Assembly (NCBI RefSeq): GCF_000412185.1
Contig: NZ_ASJA01000002.1
Span: 124,001-188,000, forward strand
Direction of reading: 5' to 3'
DNA: 64,000 nucleotides
From: Euryhalocaulis caribicus
GTDB taxonomy: Bacteria > Pseudomonadota > Alphaproteobacteria > Caulobacterales > Maricaulaceae
Below the pieces are notes generated by a model. That model had not been told where the DNA came from and did not search any database. It was given only the letters and a program-made list of their open reading frames with translations. Of this stretch, positions 17,913-24,645 are shown piece after piece (the stretch's first letter is position 1; the number at the start of each line of letters is the position of its first letter). The translations under genes were made by a program, and so were the position numbers.

Positions 17913-18377
17913 CTAGGATGCGTAATTTTTTTCTATTCCTTTTAGACCATTTGAATCGAGCGCTTCGATGTCGGCGCGCTCAAGGCGTCGGGTTTGGTCC
18001 AGAAGATCCCGGGCCCGCTCGGCTGCGGCGGAATAGGCGTTTGCGTCCGGCGCCAGTTTGGCGTTGATCAATCCGAGGCTAATCGCGCCAAATTCGCATC
18101 CAAGTTCGTCCAAACCGAGCCGCCTGCTGGACCGCTTATATTTTTCCGGAACGAGGGATTGCGCATGATTGTCTAACGCGCCGAGCGCCTCCCAGGCGGC
18201 GGATTGATCTTCGGCGAACCTTATTGCGCCATAATCAAATGTTTGCGGATCGAGCTTCCCTGAAAGTAACGCTTCAGTCCGCTCTCGAACATCGCCCTCA
18301 ATAGCCGCAGCGGCGCTTACGATCCAAATGAATGTGAGCGCACAGCCTGTCATGGCGTGTAAGGTCAGGCGGACCAT
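17913..18377 (-). CDS. Secreted N-terminal part of the DUF6624-like protein (locus B; split by frameshift)
   Basis: 154 residues with a clear signal peptide (MVRLTLHAMTGCALTFIWIV SAAAA), then a helical region ending …GLKGIEKNYAS at a stop directly after the seven-A run at 17926-17932. Reading with one extra A continues GIEKKLRILALRDEIWRTP into the downstream ORF. Its start overlaps the ATP-grasp gene end by 13 bp, showing tight operon coupling. On its own it has no recognisable domain; it makes sense as the export and linker part of the DUF6624 protein. Confidence 0.6.
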   Translation of the reverse strand: MVRLTLHAMTGCALTFIWIVSAAAAIEGDVRERTEALLSGKLDPQTFDYGAIRFAEDQSAAWEALGALDNHAQSLVPEKYKRSSRRLGLDELGCEFGAISLGLINAKLAPDANAYSAAAERARDLLDQTRRLERADIEALDSNGLKGIEKNYAS

Positions 18378-19354
18378 AGGTTATTCCTCTCCGCCAGGGC
18401 CCCTGATTCTAGGCGGCGGGCGACACTCTTGGAAATCGGCTGACGCGTCTCATGCTCAAGCCAAAGCCACTGTCCCTCAGGATTGCATTCAAAAAATATA
18501 GCGTGGCCTTCGCGATTTATTGCGAGATCAAAGGCCCCGAAAGACAGGCCGAATGCGCGCATATATAGCAATAGCTTATGCCGCAGATCCTCTTCAATCT
18601 CATAAGTCTCGTAGGAGACTGTATTGACAGACCGGCGCCAGTCGGTTGCCGCGCCGGAGCATGTTTGAGAGTTTATTCTGATTGCAAATATTTCTTCGCC
18701 AATCACGTTGACGCGCAATTCGAATTCCTTTTCGACTTTTTCCTGATAGATCGCGGGACAAAAGCGGACCGCGTCAGGTTCCGCCTGGACGACTTTGAGA
18801 CTGGCTTCAGCCAGACCCAAATGGATGCCGTCAATTTCGGCGTCAGGAGTCCGCGCGGACAAGCGTTTGATAATGAACGTGTCTTCTTTCCGGGCAAACC
18901 GAATAACGGACTCAGGCGCGTTGGAAACAATGGTTTTCGGGATTTTAAATCCGCACGCGCACGCAATTTGTAGCTGGAACGGCTTATACGAAGCCCGCTG
19001 GCTCAATCCCGGATCATTATGTGAAGGCCGATCGGACAGATGGTGCCTGAGCGCCCAGAGAAGATTTGCCCATTCGTGCCGCCAGAAACTTCTCTGAGCT
19101 TCGCTTAGGCCTGTTAGCGAATTGTCAGGCGCCATAGCCGGCCATTTCAAGCGCCACCAAATTCCAGAAATTGTATCAGCGCGCACCAATTTACCCTGGA
19201 TCGACAATCGACGTTCGCAGGGGAGATATGTGACTTCACTAAATTTGTGACAGTCTAAAATGATCGGCCGACGCTTCAGCGCAGACGCAACCGCCTTCAC
19301 ATGGGGATCTGCGTTTTGCCCAATTATGAGAACGGCGCTCGCCTGTTGGGCCAC
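18365..19354 (-). CDS. ATP-grasp peptide ligase, graspetide-type (locus B)
   Basis: 329 residues from a GTG at 19354 (MAQQASAVLIIGQNADPHVK), the same length as the locus A enzyme. Shared features are the N-terminal DPHxKAV motif, WWRLKWP, TFIIKRLSARTP in the nucleotide-binding region, YQEKVEKEFELRVNVIGEEI, FGAFDLAINREGHAIFF and ECNPEGQWLWLE. The last motif, E-x-NPxGQWxWxE, is typical of graspetide macrocyclases. The probable substrate is the 60-residue peptide encoded 84 bp upstream (19439-19621). Base composition is GC-rich like the element backbone, unlike locus A, so the loci are paralogues of separate history rather than a recent duplication. Confidence 0.85.
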   Translation of the reverse strand: MAQQASAVLIIGQNADPHVKAVASALKRRPIILDCHKFSEVTYLPCERRLSIQGKLVRADTISGIWWRLKWPAMAPDNSLTGLSEAQRSFWRHEWANLLWALRHHLSDRPSHNDPGLSQRASYKPFQLQIACACGFKIPKTIVSNAPESVIRFARKEDTFIIKRLSARTPDAEIDGIHLGLAEASLKVVQAEPDAVRFCPAIYQEKVEKEFELRVNVIGEEIFAIRINSQTCSGAATDWRRSVNTVSYETYEIEEDLRHKLLLYMRAFGLSFGAFDLAINREGHAIFFECNPEGQWLWLEHETRQPISKSVARRLESGALAERNNLWSA

Positions 19355-19438
19355 AAGACTGCCTTCTATTTCGAATTACCGCCGCCGAAGAGGCGAAGAG
19401 AGAACCCCGCCTTTTCGGCGGCGGCGTCAGGCCAACGC

Positions 19439-19621
19439 TCAGTCGTAAATTGCTCCCTCGAGCCACATCCTCCCAAGCTCGTCCGACCAGCAGAAGGTTG
19501 GTTCATAGGTTGGATACTGGCCCGGTGGATCATCGTGGCTCGCGCCCGAGACGCGCGCGACTTCATCCTCGGAAAGCTCAACCGGATTCGCCTCAAGCGC
19601 GGCTTCAAGAATTGAACGCAT
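19439..19621 (-). CDS. Candidate RiPP (graspetide) precursor peptide B
   Basis: 60 residues with GAGG 5 nt before the ATG. The leader MRSILEAALEANPVELSEDE VARVSGA ends in a Gly-Ala of the double-glycine class, with the usual ELSxxEVxxVSG pattern. The predicted core SHDDPPGQYPTYEPTFCWSD ELGRMWLEGAIYD holds Thr, Ser and several Asp/Glu, with aromatic and proline residues. It is the first gene of the seven-frame operon running to 13037 (ATP-grasp, split DUF6624, Tiki-like, HlyD, C39-ABC). The core shows no obvious identity to peptide A, so the two ligases would make different products. Confidence 0.72.
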   Translation of the reverse strand: MRSILEAALEANPVELSEDEVARVSGASHDDPPGQYPTYEPTFCWSDELGRMWLEGAIYD

Positions 19622-19959
19622 TTTTTCCTCCCGATAAACGCCCTTTTGGGCAGTGACTTTTTACGCTCAACTCAAACGGGAAACAATCTTAAATCGTAAA
19701 AAAGCGACTCGGTTTCGATCGAACCCTCCTCTTAAACCAAGAGAAAGCTTTTGTTCACTTGTGATTTCCGCCCATAGCCCAACTTAGAGCGCTTGCGGAG
19801 GCGCTATTTGTAATTGTATAAAATTATTCATGAAGCGTGGTTGGAGTCACACGAAACGCGCCGCGCCGCTCGGAGAATGTGTGCCGGCCAGCGTCCTCCC
19901 GATTTGAACAAACACTTAGCGACATCGCGATTGCTTTCAAACGACAGGAGTTACATTGA
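19622..19959. promoter_or_regulatory. Divergent intergenic region between locus B and the lipase gene
   Basis: 338 bp with no gene. It must hold the promoters for the leftward RiPP operon and the rightward hydrolase. It is AT-richer than its flanks and contains a small hairpin (GCCCTTTTGGGC, 19640-19651) and another inverted pair (AGCGC … GCGCT, near 19789-19806). No operator could be assigned. Confidence 0.4.
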
Positions 19960-21399
19960 ATGCCCGCCGAAATCGCCATCATTCACGGTTGGAGCGACAG
20001 CTCGAAATCATTTGGCGCGCTCAAGGCGTTTCTTGAAGAAAACGGATATGAGACCACTCAAATCTGGCTCGGCGACTATGTGTCGCTGGATGACGACGTG
20101 AGGATTGAAGACGTCGCTAAGCGCATGCAGTCGGTTGTCTTGGAGCTCATTGACGCGGGCAAGCTCGCGGCGCCTTTTGATTTGGTCGTGCACAGCACCG
20201 GCGGGCTTGTCGCGCGGGAATGGATCAGCCGCTACTATCCGGACGGCGCGGGTTGTCCGGCCAAGCGCCTCATCATGCTCGCTCCGGCCAATTTCGGATC
20301 GCGGCTTGCCTCGCTCGGGAAAAGCATGATCGGACGCATCTTCAAGGGCTGGAACAATTGGTTTCAGACCGGCGAAGAGATGCTGAAGGCCCTGGAGCTC
20401 GCCTCGCCCTACCAGTGGTCTCTGACGCGCCGCGACCTGCTCGATCCAAGCGGATCCAGCGCCGCCTCAGGACCCTACGGCCACGGAAAAGTGTGGCCGT
20501 TCGTGATCACCGGATCGCGCTCATATTCCTCGGGCCTGCGTCAGATGGTGAATGAAAACGGATCGGACGGGACCGTGCGCGCCGCGGCCGCCAATCTCAA
20601 CACGAACGGCGTCACCATTGATTTCTCGTCCGACCATGAAAATCCGACGCTCGCACCATGGTCGTCCCGCCTAGGGGCGGCCCGCATCCCTTACGCCATT
20701 CTCCCTGACCGCGATCATAGCCTCATAATAAAGCCCGCCGAGTCATTGTCTCCGCCCGAGGCGGCCGTGACGGATTCGCTGGGTGAATTGATCCTGGACG
20801 CTTTGAGATGCGAGAATGATCAAGCCTATAGCGCGCTTCATGAAAGCTGGTTGGAGGCGAACGAGCGCGTCGCGGCGCTTGCCGATGCGCCGGAGCGGAT
20901 TGAGGCGCTGTTCCCGGACGCGCAGCCGGAGAGCGAGGCCTACCATCAATATATGCAGTTCATCGTCTATGCCCGTGACGATCACGGCCAGCCGGTCGAT
21001 GATTATTTTCTTGAATTCTTCGCGCCTAAGCCCGGCGGAGATCGGAATTCCGTTTATTTTCACAGTCGCGTTCTCGAGCACGTCCACACAAACACGGTTG
21101 ATGCAAGCTATCGCTGCTTCTTCCTAGACCGCTCCGATCTTATCACCGGCTTTTACGGCAAGTCCCGAAAGGCGGAGTATAAACGCCTGGCGATGGGCGT
21201 TTCGGCCGCAGAAGTCGGGCCAAACGTGCGGTATTTTGACAAGACGCGGGAGGGGGCCCGCGGTCACGTGCTCCTGCATGACGCCGATCAAGAAGAACGC
21301 GCGCAGCTTGAGGCGCGGTTGCACCGAAACAGCACGCACTTGATCGAGCTCATTCTGCCGCGTCAGCCAACAGACAAAGTGTTCCGTCTGTCGGTCTAG
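19960..21399 (+). CDS. Alpha/beta-hydrolase (lipase/PGAP1-like) with C-terminal extension
   Basis: 479 residues with CAGGAG before the ATG. The first ~260 residues are an alpha/beta-hydrolase: IAIIHGWSDSSKSFGALKAF (oxyanion region after the first strand), FDLVVHSTGGLVAREWI with the nucleophile elbow H-S-T-G-G, and a late RDHSLIIKP where the catalytic His may lie. The second half (about 290-479) has no recognised domain. No signal peptide is visible, so it is probably cytoplasmic or exported by another route. It is convergent with the minus-strand operon ending at 21416, only 17 bp away. Substrate unknown; possibilities include lipid esters or cell-targeting effector activity. Confidence 0.72.
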   Translation: MPAEIAIIHGWSDSSKSFGALKAFLEENGYETTQIWLGDYVSLDDDVRIEDVAKRMQSVVLELIDAGKLAAPFDLVVHSTGGLVAREWISRYYPDGAGCPAKRLIMLAPANFGSRLASLGKSMIGRIFKGWNNWFQTGEEMLKALELASPYQWSLTRRDLLDPSGSSAASGPYGHGKVWPFVITGSRSYSSGLRQMVNENGSDGTVRAAAANLNTNGVTIDFSSDHENPTLAPWSSRLGAARIPYAILPDRDHSLIIKPAESLSPPEAAVTDSLGELILDALRCENDQAYSALHESWLEANERVAALADAPERIEALFPDAQPESEAYHQYMQFIVYARDDHGQPVDDYFLEFFAPKPGGDRNSVYFHSRVLEHVHTNTVDASYRCFFLDRSDLITGFYGKSRKAEYKRLAMGVSAAEVGPNVRYFDKTREGARGHVLLHDADQEERAQLEARLHRNSTHLIELILPRQPTDKVFRLSV

Positions 21400-21415
21400 G
21401 AACCGCCCGCTTGCC

Positions 21416-22084
21416 TCATTTTGGCCGGGTCTCGCCTTCCGTCGCGTCGGAGGGCTCGATGCGGTCGCCGATCATCGAGATCATATTGTGCAGCGCGCTG
21501 GCGCCTCCGGTCACCAAGCTGACCGTCAAGACGATATCCACGAAATTCAAGACGCCCCACTGCCAGCCGCTGAGCGCTTCGTATTGCACGTCGAGCAGCG
21601 GCGTGAGCGCCCGAACGCCGGCGAGCGCTGTAAGGGTTCCCAGAATCGTGGAAAACGCGATCGTGAGAATGCGGGTCGCGGTGCGGTAACGGGTTAGATC
21701 GTCCTTTGCGGCCTCGAGCTGCTCCTGAGCCTCGGAGCGTTCGGTCTCCTGCACTTGCGCCAAAGCCGCCTCCAACGAGGCGATGCGGCGTTCGGCGATG
21801 GTGCGGCGCACGGTGCGCGTATTCTTGATAAACACCTCGTTCGCGCGCTCGATGAAGAGCGCGACCAGTAAGAGGGCGGTCAGGGTTTCAAACGCGGCCT
21901 CAAGCGTATTCGGAACGAACAGCAGGGTGAGCGGCCCAATCGGCGCGCTGCCAGTCAGCTGGTCGCTTTGCGCCAGCGCAATCCCTACAAGGGCAAGAGA
22001 GACGGCGAAGGAAATCCGAAGATACCACCAATACCGGCCGAGCCTGTCGTTGGCGAGTGGCCAGTCAAGCCGTGGAGTTGTCAT
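21416..22084 (-). CDS. Four-helix membrane protein with central coiled coil, unknown
   Basis: 222 residues from the ATG at 22084 (MTTPRLDWPLANDRLGRYWW), which has AAAGGA 6 nt upstream; an in-frame start 10 codons earlier lacks this. Two hydrophobic segments (about 22-38 and 52-75), a charged coiled coil (RTIAERRIASLEAALAQVQE...), and two more hydrophobic segments near 135-155 and 170-200. No known family recognised. It is the last gene of a four-gene operon with a secreted nuclease and a lipoprotein. Confidence 0.65.
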   Translation of the reverse strand: MTTPRLDWPLANDRLGRYWWYLRISFAVSLALVGIALAQSDQLTGSAPIGPLTLLFVPNTLEAAFETLTALLLVALFIERANEVFIKNTRTVRRTIAERRIASLEAALAQVQETERSEAQEQLEAAKDDLTRYRTATRILTIAFSTILGTLTALAGVRALTPLLDVQYEALSGWQWGVLNFVDIVLTVSLVTGGASALHNMISMIGDRIEPSDATEGETRPK

Positions 22085-22095
22085 GCCAAGTCCTT

Positions 22096-23178
22096 TCACT
22101 GTGCGGCGCCGCAAGAGGCGGCCTCAATCTCCGACTCGATGTCGTCCGGCAGAGCGGCGAAAAGATCGACACCCATCAGGCTTTCAATCTCGTCGACGGC
22201 GTACTGGTAATCCTTGTAGCTTCCCATGCGCTGGGGGATGTTCGCCATGATGAACCCGCAAGCGCGCCAGATCCCATCGTCATCGGTGAGTATGGCTTTG
22301 AACGTGTGACTTGGAATCGCGACCCGCGCGCTCATGAAGCGGTCAGGCGGGATCTCCGCCTGCGATGGATCGACAAATCGGCAGGATTGGGGAGCCAGCG
22401 CGGCGAAGCAAGCGGAATCCATGGGAAGGAACAACGCGCCCGTCACGACCCAGGCGTGCGCGCCTGCATGCACGCGCTTCCGGACAAAGGCCTCAAGCCG
22501 CGACCAGGCGCCGGAGTTGACGCTGCCGGTCTGAGGGACGGCGTTGGTAAAGACGTGCGTCGCGTCGACCGCGCGCTGGGTCCGCGTAAACGCCTCCGCA
22601 GGGGCCATGTGGCCTCTATGGAAACCGGAGCCGATATAATCCGCGTCGCGCGCCTGATCGCTCGCTTCAACGCGGTCATCCGGACGCCAGCGGGACTGGC
22701 TCCGGTCGCCGACCCCGTCCATCCGCGCCGGCGTCAGGCGATATGAGACCCAAACCGGAATTCGGCGCTCGGCATCGAAACAAATGATAAAGAGGTCATC
22801 TTCCAGCAACCGGCGGACGCCGGGCTCGCACGCCGCCTGCAGCAGCGCCTCCCGGTCGATCCCGCCAGGCTGCGCCTCGGCGACGGAACCCGCGTAATCC
22901 GCCAGAATCCAAGCCTCCGCTTCGCCGATACGAATGCGCAGCCAGTGTCCGTTGTCCGCCGCCTCGACGATAACCGCCTCGATGCCATCCGCCGCGTATC
23001 CAAACCAGCTTGATCGCGCGTCCCGATGAAGGGTAACGCCGCGTCCGCTTTCCGCCTCAAGTCTCACCGCATCGCCGGGCTCGAGGGACTGGGCGTTGGC
23101 ACCGGACCAAAAGACAAGCGTCGCGCCGATAAGCAAGCCGATCGCCGCAATCCGCCTTATCTGCGCCGAGGCCGCCAT
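22096..23178 (-). CDS. Secreted DNA/RNA non-specific endonuclease (NUC1-like)
   Basis: 360 residues from the ATG at 23178, one base after the stop of the previous gene, followed by a signal peptide (IRRIAAIGLLIGATLVFWSG ANAQ). An SH3-like segment may occupy residues 35-95. The nuclease domain shows GSGFHRGHMAPAEAFTRTQR, the (D)RGH motif with catalytic His, and THVFTNAVPQTGSVNSGAWS, with the metal-binding Asn. The usual Asp of DRGH is His here, which may alter activity. Such enzymes cut nucleic acids outside the cytoplasm. The role in this four-gene operon (nutrient scavenging, defence or competition) is not clear. Confidence 0.8.
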   Translation of the reverse strand: MAASAQIRRIAAIGLLIGATLVFWSGANAQSLEPGDAVRLEAESGRGVTLHRDARSSWFGYAADGIEAVIVEAADNGHWLRIRIGEAEAWILADYAGSVAEAQPGGIDREALLQAACEPGVRRLLEDDLFIICFDAERRIPVWVSYRLTPARMDGVGDRSQSRWRPDDRVEASDQARDADYIGSGFHRGHMAPAEAFTRTQRAVDATHVFTNAVPQTGSVNSGAWSRLEAFVRKRVHAGAHAWVVTGALFLPMDSACFAALAPQSCRFVDPSQAEIPPDRFMSARVAIPSHTFKAILTDDDGIWRACGFIMANIPQRMGSYKDYQYAVDEIESLMGVDLFAALPDDIESEIEAASCGAAQ

Positions 23179-23179
23179 C

Positions 23180-23515
23180 TTACAGCGCCGCCTTCCGCAC
23201 CAAGGATTCGACAGAACCCACGGCTTCCGAGATAGTCCGGACGAGTTCGGCGGCGGACTCGGCCGCTTCGCGCGCTTGAACGACGGCGTCATTCGCCCGT
23301 TTGGCCGCCGAGTACGCGTTTTCGACCTCCTGGCCGTTGCGTTCGAGAATTGCCCGGCCGGCGCGCAAATATACAGCCTCCGCGCGGTCCTTGTTTCGGA
23401 TAACGCGGCGCACCTCAGCTTGGCTGGAAGCGCGTTTCAGATCGCGTTCAAAATTCTCCTGAGTGTCGCGATAACATCGTTGCGTTTCCCGAAAGCGATC
23501 CTCATGCGAACTCAT
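23180..23515 (-). CDS. Small coiled-coil protein, unknown
   Basis: 111 residues, almost all predicted helical and highly charged (MSSHEDRFRETQRCYRDTQE … AKRANDAVVQAREAAESAAE). No signal peptide. It lies 18 bp after the lipoprotein gene and its stop is one base from the nuclease start, so it belongs to the same operon. No family recognised; a structural or partner role is a guess. Confidence 0.6.
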   Translation of the reverse strand: MSSHEDRFRETQRCYRDTQENFERDLKRASSQAEVRRVIRNKDRAEAVYLRAGRAILERNGQEVENAYSAAKRANDAVVQAREAAESAAELVRTISEAVGSVESLVRKAAL

Positions 23516-23533
23516 TCTGGACTCCCTTCAAGC

Positions 23534-24523
23534 TTAGTGAGCGAGCTCTTCCGCCGCAGGCCGCTCTGAAAGCGCGGCGTCGATATCCTCTGCGGCTCCA
23601 GCGAGCTCCGCCAGCGCCGCTTCCACAGAGTCAAAATCAGAGGTTGAAAGCGAATCGAAGCGGCGATGCGCTTCAGACAGATTTTCAAGCGCGCGAGCAG
23701 CAGCAGCATACGCTTGCACAGCGCTCGTCGCGCGCAATTCGGCCCGGGCGATCGCTAGCGCCTCAACCGCGCGCGCCAGCGCCGGCTCGTCTGAAAGAGT
23801 CCGCTCGCTGTCCGCAACGAGGTCCGTGCCCAAATCTTCGAGAAGCGGCATCAGAACGTCGGAGCGGCTGTTCAACCCGGCCTCGATCAGGAGAATGCGC
23901 ATTTCACTCTCGCGTTTGCTCCAGTCACCCATAAAGGCGGTAAACACGATTTCTTCGCGCTCCAGCGCCGCGCTCATTATCTTCGTCGCCCCGCCGATCA
24001 GCTCGTTTGCAGCCCGCAAACGCTCTTTTTGACGCCGCCGCGCCCACAATCCGCCGGCGCGGGGGAGGACCGCGAACGCCGCGCTCAGAGGCACGCTGGC
24101 GACCGCAGCGTAGGCGTTGGCGGATGTGGATAGCTCGCCCAGCGCCGTCTCAAGGTCTGATTCGGCGTCATACTCGGCTTCCATGCGAAACGCGCCGTAC
24201 GCGCTGTTGAGCTCCTGCAATGCTTTTGTGCGTAGCTTTATGAGCTGCACGAATTTGAGCCTCTCCTCCAGAAGCTCCGGAGAGTCAGTGACAGGCTGAC
24301 AGAAATCCGGCCTTATCCTGCAAGTCTTTGCTGTTGTGAGGAACGCGTTCACTTCGGATTGTCGCAGCGCCGCAGTGGACAGCATCTGGAGGTTTTGTTG
24401 AACGGCGGCAGTTGTTTGTTCGCCTGTTCGCGCCAACAGAAGCGCGTCATCTCGCGGAGGCGAAGCGCAAGCGGTCAAGATGAGCCCGTTTAGAAACAGG
24501 ACAATCCACGCGCGAGGCAACAT
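23534..24523 (-). CDS. Helical lipoprotein, unknown
   Basis: 329 residues with a lipoprotein signal (MLPRAWIVLFLNGLILTAC, lipobox LTAC with Cys19). The mature part is mainly Ala/Glu/Leu-rich helix, with one hydrophobic stretch near residues 140-160 (VASVPLSAAFAVLPRAGGLW). It is the first gene of a four-gene minus-strand operon (lipoprotein, coiled-coil, nuclease, membrane protein). No known family recognised. Confidence 0.65.
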   Translation of the reverse strand: MLPRAWIVLFLNGLILTACASPPRDDALLLARTGEQTTAAVQQNLQMLSTAALRQSEVNAFLTTAKTCRIRPDFCQPVTDSPELLEERLKFVQLIKLRTKALQELNSAYGAFRMEAEYDAESDLETALGELSTSANAYAAVASVPLSAAFAVLPRAGGLWARRRQKERLRAANELIGGATKIMSAALEREEIVFTAFMGDWSKRESEMRILLIEAGLNSRSDVLMPLLEDLGTDLVADSERTLSDEPALARAVEALAIARAELRATSAVQAYAAAARALENLSEAHRRFDSLSTSDFDSVEAALAELAGAAEDIDAALSERPAAEELAH

Positions 24524-24645
24524 TATTAAACGGGCCTTCTTCCTAATATTGGCGACCTACAACCTGGGACGCCAAGGTTACAACTTATACAAGACCTTAA
24601 TTCATTGCTCGAATCTTGTTTAACGTCTTGGCCGCAAGACCAATC

